DNA from: UMGS1958 sp045542415 | GTDB lineage: Bacteria; Bacillota; Clostridia; UBA1381 | Length of the DNA: 64,000 nt | Assembly: GCA_045542415.1 (NCBI GenBank) | Contig: JAZQKZ010000008.1 | Location: forward strand, 1 to 64,000 | Direction of reading: 5' to 3' | Shown: positions 6,550 to 15,917 of the stretch, piece after piece | Layout: each line of letters starts with the position of its first letter | How positions within the stretch are numbered: the first letter of the stretch is position 1 | Program-made: the position numbers and the translations under genes | The notes under the pieces: generated by a model | Database searches by the model: none | What the model was told of the DNA's origin: nothing | What the model saw: only the letters and a program-made list of their open reading frames with translations

Positions 6550-7230
6550 ATGGTTAATCTTGTAATAAGAACACTCATTCTGTATCTTACGGTAATAGCG
6601 GCATTGAGAATAATGGGAAAGCGTCAGATGGGCGAGCTTCAGCCGTCCGAGCTTGTAGTTGCAATTATGATTTCAGACCTTGCATCTGTACCGATGCAGG
6701 ATATAAGCCTGCCTTTGTTTTCGGGAATAGTGCCGGCTATAACTTTAATAGCGGCAGAGGTCTTGCTTTCATTTTTGTGTCTTAAAAGCAATACAATGCG
6801 GAAATTTATAAGCGGTTCTCCATCGGTAGTGGTATGCGAGGGACATATAAATGAAAAGGAGCTTAACAGACTGCGTTTTAATGTAAGCGACTTATTGGAA
6901 GAACTGCGTATAAACGGATATTATGACATAAATGATGTCCAGACAGCTATTGTAGAGACAAGCGGAAAGGTGAGTGTTATTCCCAAAGACCGCTCAAGAA
7001 CGGTTACGGTTGATGACATGGGAATAAAGCATCCGGACAGAGAGGGATTGCCGTACGTTATAATAACTGACGGCAGTATAAATGAGTCAGAGTTAAAGAG
7101 GTCGGGAAAAAGCAGAGACTGGCTCAACAAGGAGCTTAAACAAAGAGGAGTAACGGTAAAAAGGGTATTTTTATTTTCTCTTGACATTACCGGTGAGGTG
7201 TATATGCAGACAAAGGGGGATAATGAATGA
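6550..7230 (+). CDS. DUF421/YetF family membrane protein
   Basis: A 226-aa protein with three N-terminal membrane helices (about 3-20, 35-55, 58-77), including GKRQMGELQPSELVVAIMIS, the signature of the DUF421/YetF family. The cytoplasmic C-terminal half follows with ISGSPSVVV, a beta-alpha domain (LRINGYYDINDVQTAIVE) and a second small domain. Members are linked to spore or envelope functions in Bacilli, but the biochemical role is unknown. The stop overlaps the next gene by 4 nt, which suggests translational coupling. SD AGGAGG precedes ATG 6550. Confidence 0.85.
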   Translation: MVNLVIRTLILYLTVIAALRIMGKRQMGELQPSELVVAIMISDLASVPMQDISLPLFSGIVPAITLIAAEVLLSFLCLKSNTMRKFISGSPSVVVCEGHINEKELNRLRFNVSDLLEELRINGYYDINDVQTAIVETSGKVSVIPKDRSRTVTVDDMGIKHPDREGLPYVIITDGSINESELKRSGKSRDWLNKELKQRGVTVKRVFLFSLDITGEVYMQTKGDNE

Positions 7231-7607
7231 AAAGTATGATTATAGCAGCGATTTTGTTGGCTGGTGTTTTATTCGGAGGTGCGGCATATACTAAAAAGCT
7301 GACAGTAGTATCAATTGAGCTTATGAAAATTAACAAAGAAATACAGCTTGAGCTGGAAGCCGAAAATTATGAAAATGCAAAAGACAAAATAGGGGAGATG
7401 TCAGAGTATCTTACAGAGAATGAGCCGGTGTTGTCGGCAATGGGAAATCACGAGGAGATAGATAAGATGCAGATGAATATAGCCGAACTGTACCGCTATT
7501 CAAACGGTGAAATGCAGGTAGATGCATTATCAAAAAGCGAGGTTCTGGATTTTTTGTATCTGCATTTGCCTAAGAATTACAGATTGAAATTAGAGAATAT
7601 ATTTTAA
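7227..7607 (+). CDS. DUF4363 family protein
   Basis: A 126-aa protein with one N-terminal membrane helix (about 1-20, ending GGAAYTKK) and an all-helical outer domain with heptad-like spacing (ELMKINKEIQLELEAENYENA). This is the DUF4363 pattern. Such genes usually follow a DUF421/YetF gene, as here with a 4-nt ATGA overlap. The two products therefore probably act together at the membrane. Function unknown. Confidence 0.8.
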   Translation: MKSMIIAAILLAGVLFGGAAYTKKLTVVSIELMKINKEIQLELEAENYENAKDKIGEMSEYLTENEPVLSAMGNHEEIDKMQMNIAELYRYSNGEMQVDALSKSEVLDFLYLHLPKNYRLKLENIF

Positions 7608-7676
7608 TACAAGAAAAAAGCGTTGTTAAAATGCACAAAAATACCTGTTATTTTTAACGAAATGTGGTAATTCTTC

Positions 7677-7705
7677 TTGAAAAACTGCGATAAATATAGT
7701 ATTAT
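7677..7705 (+). promoter_or_regulatory. Promoter of the OPRT-like gene
   Basis: TTGAAA (7677-7682), 17-nt spacer, TATTAT (7700-7705). An overlapping TATAAT at 7705-7710 is an alternative -10. Confidence 0.5.
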
Positions 7706-7733
7706 ATAATAAAAAGTACAAGGAGGATATAAT

Positions 7734-8381
7734 ATGCCTAGCTTAAACACTTTAAAATATGAGACGAAACGTAAAAATTTGTTTTTGCGTGTTGCCAAAG
7801 GACATTTTGCAACGAATGACCGCCACAGTAACTATTACATAGATGTGGTGGTACAGAAAGCACGTCTGTCAGAGGCAAAAGCGGTTGCAGAGGAACTGAG
7901 TTCATACTTTTATCATTCCACCGTTGTAGATACGATTCTTTGCCTTGACGGTACAGAGGTTATAGGTGCATGTCTGGCTGATCAGCTGACAAAAGCAAAT
8001 TTTGTCGGAATGAATACACATCAGACAATTTATGTAGTAACACCTGAAACAACCAATTCAAGTCAGCTGTTGTTCAGAGATAACACTGTTCCGATGATAA
8101 AGGGTAAGCACGTCATGGTGCTTGCAGTATCATATTCGTCAGGTAAGACTGTCGAGGCGGCAATTGATGCTGTCAAGTATTACGGCGGTAATGTTACGGG
8201 TGTTTCGGCTATATTCTCGAATGTTGAAAAGAGTAAGGGTAATATCCCTGTATATTCCTGCTTTGATCCGAAGTTCATAGGCGATTACCACAGCTACCCG
8301 GCTCATGAATGTCCGATGTGCAAGGAAGGACAGAAGATTGATGCATTAATCAACGGTCACGGATATTCGGCACTGAGATGA
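7734..8381 (+). CDS. Orotate phosphoribosyltransferase-like protein with altered PRPP loop
   Basis: A 215-aa type I phosphoribosyltransferase-fold protein related to OPRT. It retains LFLRVAKGHFATNDRHSNYYIDV near the start and CLDGTEVIGACLAD in the middle. Where the family has the acidic PRPP loop (DDVITTG type), this protein reads VMVLAVSYSSGKTVEAA, so both acidic residues are missing. The C-terminus carries HECPMC, possibly half a metal site. The gene is monocistronic with promoter and terminator and no pyrimidine genes nearby. It may be a divergent enzyme, a PRPP or nucleotide sensor, or a binding protein. SD AAGGAGG precedes ATG 7734. Confidence 0.65.
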   Translation: MPSLNTLKYETKRKNLFLRVAKGHFATNDRHSNYYIDVVVQKARLSEAKAVAEELSSYFYHSTVVDTILCLDGTEVIGACLADQLTKANFVGMNTHQTIYVVTPETTNSSQLLFRDNTVPMIKGKHVMVLAVSYSSGKTVEAAIDAVKYYGGNVTGVSAIFSNVEKSKGNIPVYSCFDPKFIGDYHSYPAHECPMCKEGQKIDALINGHGYSALR

Positions 8382-8394
8382 TTTTTGTGAATAT

Positions 8395-8424
8395 AAGCCA
8401 TCGGTTTAACCGGTGGCTTTTTTT
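8395..8424 (+). terminator. Terminator of the OPRT-like gene
   Basis: Stem AGCCATCGGTT (8396-8406) with AACCGGTGGCT (8408-8418), followed by seven T. Confidence 0.85.
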
Positions 8425-8434
8425 ATCTGTTAAC

Positions 8435-8485
8435 TGAATAAATGCATACTCTGTACTTGACAAAACGATTTATCTGCGGTAAAAT
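8435..8485 (+). promoter_or_regulatory. argJ promoter with possible ArgR half-site
   Basis: TTGACA (8457-8462), 17-nt spacer, TAAAAT (8480-8485). Just upstream, TGAATAAATGCAT (8435-8447) resembles half of the ARG-box consensus (TNTGAATWWWWATTCANW). A similar TGAATAAAT occurs downstream of the argH promoter. Confidence 0.6.
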
Positions 8486-8517
8486 AGAAAAAGAAAAAAA
8501 TAAAGGAGCAAAGACAA

Positions 8518-9756
8518 ATGAAACAGTTTGACGGATATACATATATTGACGGCGGAGTATGTGCCGCTAAAGGCTATAGAGCAAACGGACTGAACTGCGG
8601 ACTTAACCCGACAAAGGAGAAGTTTGACCTTGCGTTGGTGGCATCAGATACAGTATGTAATGCAGCAGGTGTTTATACTACCAACAAAGTAAAGGCAGCA
8701 CCGGTAAGAGTGACAAAAATGCATATTGAGGCAAACGGTGGTAAGGCACAGGCAGTTATTGCAAACTCAAAAAATGCAAATGCCTGCAATGCAGACGGCA
8801 ATGAAAAGGCACAGGCGATGTGTGAGTGTGCGGCGAAGGAACTTGGAATTGACCCGTCAATGGTGCTTGTGGCATCAACAGGTGTAATAGGTCAGCCGTT
8901 GCCGATTGAGCCTATCAGAGATAGTGCAAAGGCTCTTGCAGACGGACTTACCTATGATGGTGGCGGACGTGCTGCATATGCAATCATGACAACCGATACA
9001 GTACAAAAAGAGGTTGCGGTTGAATTTGAATTAAACGGTAAAAAGTGTCATTTGGGCGGTATGGCAAAGGGAAGTGGTATGATTCATCCGAACATGGCGA
9101 CAACTCTGAATTTTATTACAACAGATGCAGCAGTTGCTTCCGGTATGCTTCAGAAAGCATTGGATGAAATTGTAAAGATTACATATAACTGTCTTAGTGT
9201 AGATGGCGATACATCAACAAATGATATGGTTATACTTCTTGCAAATGGTATGGCAGAAAATGCAGAAATTACGGAAGTGAATGCAGATTATGAAATCTTT
9301 AAGCAGGCACTTTATATTGTAATGATGAACCTTACAAGAATGCTCGCAGCAGATGGAGAGGGTGCAACAAAGCTGCTTGAGTGCAGTGTAGTCAATGCAC
9401 CTGATGTCGATACGGCAATTATTGTTGCAAAGAGTATTATCAGATCGCCTCTGACAAAGTGTGCAATGTTTGGTGAAGATGCAAACTGGGGAAGAATCCT
9501 GTGTGCAATCGGATATGCTGAGGCAGAGTTTGATATTGATAAGATTGAGGTAGAGCTTGCATCAGCGGCAGGCAGTGTAAAGGTATGCGAAAACGGCTCA
9601 GGTATTCCTTTCAGTGAAGAAGAGGCAGCAAAGGTACTCCATGAAAAGGAAATATATATCAATGTTTCTCTTGGCTTGGGAAATGCACAGGCAAAGGCTT
9701 GGGGCTGCGATCTTACATATGACTATGTAAAAATTAACGGAGACTACCGTTCATAA
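8518..9756 (+). CDS. argJ: Bifunctional ornithine acetyltransferase/N-acetylglutamate synthase ArgJ
   Basis: A 412-aa ArgJ-family enzyme of arginine synthesis. It recycles the acetyl group from N-acetylornithine to glutamate and may also use acetyl-CoA. The precursor cleaves itself in KGSGMIHPNMA/TTL, giving a beta chain that starts with the nucleophile Thr195. Other family segments are GVYTTNKVKAAPV, ANSKNANACNA, TSTNDMV and FGEDANWGRI. The C-terminal residues are intact. SD AAGGAGC precedes ATG 8518. It stands alone here, about 36 kb from argH/argG; no argC, argB or argD is in the window. Confidence 0.95.
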   Translation: MKQFDGYTYIDGGVCAAKGYRANGLNCGLNPTKEKFDLALVASDTVCNAAGVYTTNKVKAAPVRVTKMHIEANGGKAQAVIANSKNANACNADGNEKAQAMCECAAKELGIDPSMVLVASTGVIGQPLPIEPIRDSAKALADGLTYDGGGRAAYAIMTTDTVQKEVAVEFELNGKKCHLGGMAKGSGMIHPNMATTLNFITTDAAVASGMLQKALDEIVKITYNCLSVDGDTSTNDMVILLANGMAENAEITEVNADYEIFKQALYIVMMNLTRMLAADGEGATKLLECSVVNAPDVDTAIIVAKSIIRSPLTKCAMFGEDANWGRILCAIGYAEAEFDIDKIEVELASAAGSVKVCENGSGIPFSEEEAAKVLHEKEIYINVSLGLGNAQAKAWGCDLTYDYVKINGDYRS

Positions 9757-9760
9757 TAAT

Positions 9761-9799
9761 AAAACAACGTCCTTGTAAAAACAGGGACGTTGTTTTATT
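9761..9799. terminator. Bidirectional terminator between argJ and the AraC gene
   Basis: A 16-bp stem (9761-9776 with 9781-9796, one wobble) with an AAAA loop and A/T-rich flanks serves argJ on plus and the regulator on minus. Confidence 0.85.
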
Positions 9800-9804
9800 G
9801 TATC

Positions 9805-10611
9805 CTAATCATTTTCTTCTTTTAAGAATTTGTTGATATTATTCTTATATTCCTTGGGAGTCATATTATATGTGGCCTTAAACATTCGGTTAAAGGTGCG
9901 GATGCTTGAAAAGCCTGCCATTCGGCTTATTGTTGTCAGAGTCTCATTGGTTGTGCGTATTAGTCCTGCAGCGTATTCCGTCCGTATAAGTCCGAGATAA
10001 TTTCTTAAATTCATCTTGAATTTTTTTGAAAAAATCTTTGAAATGTAAAATTCGCTGACATTGAATGTATGAGCCAGACTGTCACGGGTTATATCTTGCG
10101 TAAAATTCTCTTCAATATAACTGATTATCTTGTAAGTGATGTCTGTTACAGGAGTGCTACTGCGATGCTCAAGATTTATGATTTTCAATATGTACGACAT
10201 TATGACGCATGCCCATGAAAAACGTACATCAAAGCTATCACTTAGCGAAATTGCATTAAACGCAAATTTGAGCTGTTCACAAATTGACGTGTCAGATATT
10301 TTCGGAAGACTTACGCTGAAGTTGTTCAAATCAGGGAAGAGGTTGCCGAAAAGCTTCGGGTGGCACATAAGAATAAGTACTTCACTGTTCCCTTGACCAA
10401 GAGACTTGAATGAATGAAGCGTATCGGGGAACACTGCTGCTGCACAGCCTTTTTCGAGCCTGTAGGCTTCACCCTCAATTTCAATTCCCTGACAACCCTC
10501 GTAAACATATACTATCTCGATATATTTATGCATATGCTCAGGATAGCTCAGTTCATAATTATTATGCTTGACAGTAAGATCGCTTTTTCGTATTTCATAT
10601 ATCGGAAGCAT
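9805..10611 (-). CDS. AraC-family transcriptional regulator
   Basis: A 268-aa regulator with an N-terminal cupin-type sensor (about 10-140: YPEHMHKYIEIVYVYEG, FPDTLHSF) and a C-terminal double HTH (about 165-265). The second HTH has the AraC signature ISRMAGFSSIRTFNRMFKA followed by PKEYK. It is divergent from the large secreted GH3 gene. The two promoters overlap, so it most likely controls that gene in response to a sugar, and its own expression. SD AAAAGGCGG precedes ATG 10611. Confidence 0.9.
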   Translation of the reverse strand: MLPIYEIRKSDLTVKHNNYELSYPEHMHKYIEIVYVYEGCQGIEIEGEAYRLEKGCAAAVFPDTLHSFKSLGQGNSEVLILMCHPKLFGNLFPDLNNFSVSLPKISDTSICEQLKFAFNAISLSDSFDVRFSWACVIMSYILKIINLEHRSSTPVTDITYKIISYIEENFTQDITRDSLAHTFNVSEFYISKIFSKKFKMNLRNYLGLIRTEYAAGLIRTTNETLTTISRMAGFSSIRTFNRMFKATYNMTPKEYKNNINKFLKEEND

Positions 10612-10641
10612 AAAAACACCGCCTTTTAACAGTACACTTTT

Positions 10642-10699
10642 TGACTATATTTATATCTCTTGTGACTTTTATTATAACACTGACTATGCTATAATGCAA
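10642..10699. promoter_or_regulatory. Overlapping divergent promoters of the AraC and GH3 genes
   Basis: On minus, TTGCAT (10699-10694), 17-nt spacer and TATAAT (10676-10671) drive the regulator. On plus, TATAAT at 10690-10695 is the -10 of the GH3 gene and falls on the regulator's -35. No TTGACA-like -35 is seen for GH3, as expected for an activator-dependent promoter. TGACTAT is repeated at 10642-10648 and 10681-10687, 39 bp apart, and could be an AraC half-site. Confidence 0.6.
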
Positions 10700-10729
10700 G
10701 TATAAAATAAAAAATCGGAGGAGAAAAAA

Positions 10730-13700
10730 ATGAAAAAGTTATTATCCATGACGGTTTTAACAGCAATGCTTGCATCGCTTGTTCCGCAAACAGCAGTAGT
10801 GGCACAGACATTACCGTATCAGGATACCACGCTTTCGTTTGAAGAGCGTGCGGCAGATCTGGTATCTCGCATGACTCTGGAGGAAAAAGTAGCTCAGACA
10901 GGCAGAAGTGCCCCTGCAATCAGCCGCTTAGGACTTTCTAAGTATAACTACTGGCGTGAGGGTATTCACGGAGTAGCACGTCAGGGACAGGCAACAAGCT
11001 TCCCGTCCAGTCTTGCGATGTCTAATACATGGGATACAAAGCTCATTCAGGAGGCAATGGATATCACATCAACTGAGGCAAGAGGAAAAAATAACAGATA
11101 TGACTTATCATACTGGAATCCTACAATTAATATGGCAAGAGACCCAAGATGGGGAAGAAATGAAGAGTCATACGGAGAAGATCCGTATTTAACATCACAA
11201 ATAGGTGAAGCAGCTGTCAAGGGTATGCAGGGCGATGACGAAAAATATTTAAAGGTTATCTCAACTCTGAAGCACTATGCAGCAAATAACTGTGAGGGAG
11301 AAAGGCAGACCGGTTCTTCTGTTATGAATGAAAGAACTCTCAGAGAATATTATACAAAGGCATTCGGAGATATTGTGGAGAGCAGTGCTCCGGCATCGGT
11401 AATGAGTTCGTATAATGCGATTACAATGAAGCGTAACGGCGAAACAGTAATTGATTACATAGCATCAAGTGCTAATGAATATTTGCTGACTGATGTATTA
11501 AGAAGAACCTATGGCTTCAGCGGTTATGTTGTAGGTGACTGCGGTGCGTTTGAAAATCTTTATGGTCGTCAGTCTCTTCGTCAGAAGCTTTTTCCGGACC
11601 GGAATTTAGATGATATTACAGGAGCAATGGCAGTTTCGACAGCCTTTAATGCAGGTGCAGAGCTTGACTGCGGTTCAAGAGCACAGATGAGTGCATATGA
11701 GGCGGTAACAGAGGGCTGGATGAGTGAGGATACTCTTGACGTTGCGGTATATCGTCTTATGCTCCAGAGAATGAGAACGGGTGAGTTTGATGATGGGGCA
11801 AAGTATCAGGATATCACATCAGATGTTATAGAGACAGATGCGCATGTTGCTAAGGCGTTAGAGGCAGGCGAAAAGTCATGGGTACTTCTTGAAAACCGTG
11901 ACAATACACTTCCTCTGAAGTCAGATGTTACAAATATTGCAGTAGTAGGAAATCTGGCCACAGAAGTGACACTGGGTGACTATTCGGGAGAGCCGACAAA
12001 GACATCAACTCCGTATGACGGTATCAAGGCGGCAGTTGAAGATATAAATCCTGCTGCCAATGTTGAGATGATAGGCAATGTAAAGGATTCAACACCGTTA
12101 TTTGATATAAATAAAATTACACTTGTAAAGAATGATAATACAGAAAAAACAGTTGATATTTCAAAGGCTGAGAATGTAAGAAATATGTCTCTTGACACAG
12201 ATGAATTGCGTGATATCACAAAGTCAGGTATGGCAGTTATTCCGGGTGTTGATTTTTCGGATGTAAAGGAAGTAAAAATAAGTGCTTTATCACTTCCGGG
12301 AATGCCGAAAGTAAGTGTAAATATCGGCTACAGCAACTCAACACAGACTGTTGCAGTTGTTGATATAGCAACCACCGCATCGGGCAGCTATACTGTAAAT
12401 ACAGGTGAATATACAGGAGCATCGGGTGGTTATAACGAAGTTGCGGATATGTATATAACTGTTAATGCAAGTACAGAATTTTCGGTAGAGAACTTTAAAG
12501 ATTCTCTTGACAAGGCGGATTACATTATAGCGTATGCAGGAACAACAGTTGCAGATTCAAGTGAGTCAAATGACAGAGAGTCGATTGATTTACCGATTAC
12601 ACAGACTCATGTAGCTGAAATCTGCGGAGCATATCCCGAAAAGGCAATTGTTGTATTATCAACAGTAGGTCAGGTTAATGTGGAAGAGTTTAAGGATAAC
12701 TGTAAGGCGATGCTTTGGAACTCATACAACGGTCAGGCACAAGGCGAAGCTCTGGGGAATATTTTAACAGGCAAAGCGGTTCCGTCGGGTAAGCTTACAA
12801 CTACATGGTATAAAGCGTCAGACCTTGATTTAATGCCTATTGGTTCACCGAGAGAGTCAATTAACGGTGTGTATTATAATAATACAGACTATGAAATAAA
12901 TCAGCATAATTCACAGCCCGGCAGAACTTATCAGTATTACAGCGGAGAAGCGGTATATCCGTTTGGTTACGGTAAGAGCTACAGTGAGTTTGATTATTCA
13001 AATATTACAGTAGATAAGACAGAGGCTGATGCTAATGATACAATCAATATAAAGGTTGATATCACAAATATGGGCGAGTATGACGGTGCTGAGGTTGCAC
13101 AGCTGTATGTAACAGTACCGGGAGCAGACGGAGTGAATTTACCGTATAAGCAGTTAAAGGGCTTTGACCGTGTAGAAATTGCGGCAGGTCAGACACAGAC
13201 GGCAGAGTTTGAATTAAATATTGCAGACGTAACATTCTTTGACGAATCAACGCAGTCGGAGTATGTAGTAGAGGGAGATTACACAATTGCAGTAGGAAAG
13301 AATGCAAATGATATTGAAGAGCTTGTTACCGTAAAGGTAAGCGGCAAGCTTTCGGATGAAATAAAGCGTGCATACACAGTTCCGACAGGCATTAAGCTTG
13401 TTGCGGCAGTGAATGCAGACGGTGCAACACCGGTTAATGAAATCAGTGCAGATGCAAGTATTGTACTTGAAAATAATGCAGTTATAACAGACCTTTCTTC
13501 ATATGAAGTTGTTTATACAAGTTCGAATGAAAGTGTAGCCACTGTTGATGAAAACGGTATCGTAAAAGCAGGTGATTCAGCAGGAGTGGCAACAATTACC
13601 TTAACAGTAACAGAGGGTGATAACACAGTATCGGCAGAATTCCCGGTTGTAACCGAATTAAAGGACAGAGTTGCGGATGAGATTATAAATGAATACCTTG

Positions 13701-15856
13701 AAAAGCTTGATTCAGTATTTGCTATATATTCAGAAGCCGCGTTTACAGCAGAAAACTGGGAAAAAGTTACAAAGCTCTACAACGACTACCGTGAGGCGTT
13801 GGCAGCAACTCTTCTTGAAGAGGATTTAGCACCGCTTTATGAAGAGGCAGTTGCAGAAATTGAAGCGGTAGAAAAGGTTGCACTTGAAGCTGTATATATG
13901 ATTGATTCACAGAATAAATGGATTGTTTCAAGAAACAGTATAAACTACAGTGCAGAAGGAATTGGTGAGCACATTGCCGACGAGAGTTCAATCACAGGCA
14001 CAGTTACAAAGGATAATCCGGTAAAGATTGCACTTGAGGTATTTGATGAGGACATCAAGATAGAAGCATCAAAGCTTGCATGGACAGTTGAGAAGCTTGA
14101 CACATCATCAAGAGTTGCTGCTGAGATTAACAGTTCAACAGGTGAGCTTACACTTTTTGAGAACGGAATATTCAAGGTGACAGCAAATAACTACACTGAT
14201 ATGAAGTGCGGTGAAATCATTATTCACGCAAATCTTCAGATAGAAGCCGAGAGTGCAGATGACGGTACAGGCAGTGTGGTAGATACGAAGTCAGGAGCAT
14301 CCGGTAATGCAGGTGCAGGAAGAATGTCAACAACATGGCTGCGCTATGACGGAGTTAAGCTCGACAAGCTCACAGGAATTACATTCCGTGCATCGCAGGC
14401 AGGAAATGATAGTGAAATTCTGGTATCTCTGGGTTCGAGTGATGACAGAATGATTGCAAGTGCGAAAATAGCGTCAACCGGCGATTGGGAGAAGTGGACA
14501 GCAGCAAGTGCAGTTGTTAACCGCGATGAGATTGCAAAGCTCAATCTTGACGAAAATGGCTGTGGAACGATATATGTAAAGACTAATACAGCGTGTCTTG
14601 ACTATTTACAGCTTGATTATCTGGCGGGTGATTTTGAAGTGGCAAATGAAAAGGACGGAAAAATCAAGCTTACAATTCCGTATAAAAACGGTGTAATCGC
14701 CGAGTCGAAGTATGATAAGGGCAGACTTGTATCGGTTAAGACAACGGAATTTAATGCGGCAGGTGAATATACATTAGAGGGCTACAGTGACGGTGATGAA
14801 GTGACCGTTGCATTATGGGACGGCATCAATACAATGAAGCCGTTAGATAATCCGGTTAATCATATTTATGTAACACCGATTGTAAAAACGCTTACTATTT
14901 ATAGATTTGACGATCCGGCATTTACTTCGTTCTATAATACATCAGACGGAAAATTACTCGCAAGCGGAACCGGAATGGACGGTATCGGCGGATGGGCTTC
15001 GCAGGATAAGAACAGAACGGCAATCTATAACGGTGTAAGCTACACATTTACAAAGGGACTCAAGGGTGGACGTGGAAGCACTACGGGCAAGTGCGTTTAT
15101 TTCACTCCCGAAGAGGACGGAGTAATTACAGTCTTCTTTGAAGCGAATACAGAACGTTATATTGTAGCAAATCAGAATGGCGAAGAGATCATGCAGACAT
15201 ACGGCATAGGTGACGGAGTACTTACTACCCTGGAGACACCGGTTAAGGGCGGTTCACCGGTATATATTTACGGGGGCGGCTCTAACAAGTCGATTTTCGC
15301 AGTATTCTTTGATACAGAAAAAGAATATGTGGCGGCTACTCCAACGCCGGAGCCGACAGCAACACCGACGCCGGAACCGTTACCGGAAACATCATATTCA
15401 GCAAAGACTGAGTTTGAGGATTATACAAACTGCTGGACAAATAGCGGTATGACAAAGAGTGCTGTTTCAGGTGCAAGCAACAGCTATGTAATCGACAATA
15501 CAAGAGATAAGGACACTTTCTATTTCGGAGAGGTTGATATGACTGATTTGAAAGTGATTGAGCTTGTAGCAGGTACAAAGGAAACAGGAATTGTAACGGT
15601 TGAGTTCTTTGCAATAGATGTATCGGGACTTGACTTGTCGTCAATGTCACAGAGCCAGATTGAGTCTCTTATGATTGCAGAGGCAAGTCTGGGATCAACA
15701 ACTCTTATTGCAAGCACGAAGAACTGGAATGATTTTAAGAGCAACAATATTGTTGTGAAAAATGAAAAGACAGGTACAATGGGACTGTTTATGAAGTCAA
15801 CCACAACAGGCAAGTATTGCGGTAATTTTGATTATTTCAATCTCATGTACAAATAA
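10730..15856 (+). CDS. Large secreted multidomain GH3 glycosidase (beta-xylosidase-like)
   Basis: A 1708-aa secreted enzyme with signal peptide (about 1-25, cleavage near AVVAQT). The GH3 N-domain (about 35-330) has YWREGIHGVARQG and the nucleophile Asp270 in VVGDCGAF. The GH3 C-domain contains an inserted beta region (about 450-600). The Fn3-like domain (about 760-870) has GAEVAQLYV and LKGFDRVEIAAGQ. Further on are a Big_2-type Ig domain (about 890-975), a helical spacer, a CBM6-like domain (about 1160-1305, starting IEAESADDG), a TPTPEP linker (about 1537-1553) and a final carbohydrate-binding-like module starting EFEDYTNC. It resembles xylan beta-xylosidases more than beta-glucosidases, but specificity is inference. 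No dockerin, SLH or sortase signal is seen, so it is free or held by its binding modules. Confidence 0.9.
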   Translation: MKKLLSMTVLTAMLASLVPQTAVVAQTLPYQDTTLSFEERAADLVSRMTLEEKVAQTGRSAPAISRLGLSKYNYWREGIHGVARQGQATSFPSSLAMSNTWDTKLIQEAMDITSTEARGKNNRYDLSYWNPTINMARDPRWGRNEESYGEDPYLTSQIGEAAVKGMQGDDEKYLKVISTLKHYAANNCEGERQTGSSVMNERTLREYYTKAFGDIVESSAPASVMSSYNAITMKRNGETVIDYIASSANEYLLTDVLRRTYGFSGYVVGDCGAFENLYGRQSLRQKLFPDRNLDDITGAMAVSTAFNAGAELDCGSRAQMSAYEAVTEGWMSEDTLDVAVYRLMLQRMRTGEFDDGAKYQDITSDVIETDAHVAKALEAGEKSWVLLENRDNTLPLKSDVTNIAVVGNLATEVTLGDYSGEPTKTSTPYDGIKAAVEDINPAANVEMIGNVKDSTPLFDINKITLVKNDNTEKTVDISKAENVRNMSLDTDELRDITKSGMAVIPGVDFSDVKEVKISALSLPGMPKVSVNIGYSNSTQTVAVVDIATTASGSYTVNTGEYTGASGGYNEVADMYITVNASTEFSVENFKDSLDKADYIIAYAGTTVADSSESNDRESIDLPITQTHVAEICGAYPEKAIVVLSTVGQVNVEEFKDNCKAMLWNSYNGQAQGEALGNILTGKAVPSGKLTTTWYKASDLDLMPIGSPRESINGVYYNNTDYEINQHNSQPGRTYQYYSGEAVYPFGYGKSYSEFDYSNITVDKTEADANDTINIKVDITNMGEYDGAEVAQLYVTVPGADGVNLPYKQLKGFDRVEIAAGQTQTAEFELNIADVTFFDESTQSEYVVEGDYTIAVGKNANDIEELVTVKVSGKLSDEIKRAYTVPTGIKLVAAVNADGATPVNEISADASIVLENNAVITDLSSYEVVYTSSNESVATVDENGIVKAGDSAGVATITLTVTEGDNTVSAEFPVVTELKDRVADEIINEYLEKLDSVFAIYSEAAFTAENWEKVTKLYNDYREALAATLLEEDLAPLYEEAVAEIEAVEKVALEAVYMIDSQNKWIVSRNSINYSAEGIGEHIADESSITGTVTKDNPVKIALEVFDEDIKIEASKLAWTVEKLDTSSRVAAEINSSTGELTLFENGIFKVTANNYTDMKCGEIIIHANLQIEAESADDGTGSVVDTKSGASGNAGAGRMSTTWLRYDGVKLDKLTGITFRASQAGNDSEILVSLGSSDDRMIASAKIASTGDWEKWTAASAVVNRDEIAKLNLDENGCGTIYVKTNTACLDYLQLDYLAGDFEVANEKDGKIKLTIPYKNGVIAESKYDKGRLVSVKTTEFNAAGEYTLEGYSDGDEVTVALWDGINTMKPLDNPVNHIYVTPIVKTLTIYRFDDPAFTSFYNTSDGKLLASGTGMDGIGGWASQDKNRTAIYNGVSYTFTKGLKGGRGSTTGKCVYFTPEEDGVITVFFEANTERYIVANQNGEEIMQTYGIGDGVLTTLETPVKGGSPVYIYGGGSNKSIFAVFFDTEKEYVAATPTPEPTATPTPEPLPETSYSAKTEFEDYTNCWTNSGMTKSAVSGASNSYVIDNTRDKDTFYFGEVDMTDLKVIELVAGTKETGIVTVEFFAIDVSGLDLSSMSQSQIESLMIAEASLGSTTLIASTKNWNDFKSNNIVVKNEKTGTMGLFMKSTTTGKYCGNFDYFNLMYK

Positions 15857-15860
15857 GAAA

Positions 15861-15897
15861 AAAATCTCCGGAGAAATGAATCTCCGGAGATTTTTTT
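15861..15897. terminator. Bidirectional terminator between GH3 and the XRE gene
   Basis: TCTCCGGAGA occurs at about 15865-15874 and again at 15881-15890 with loop AATGAA, flanked by A and T runs. Confidence 0.9.
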
Positions 15898-15917
15898 ATA
15901 TGAAAAGCTTATTGTTT

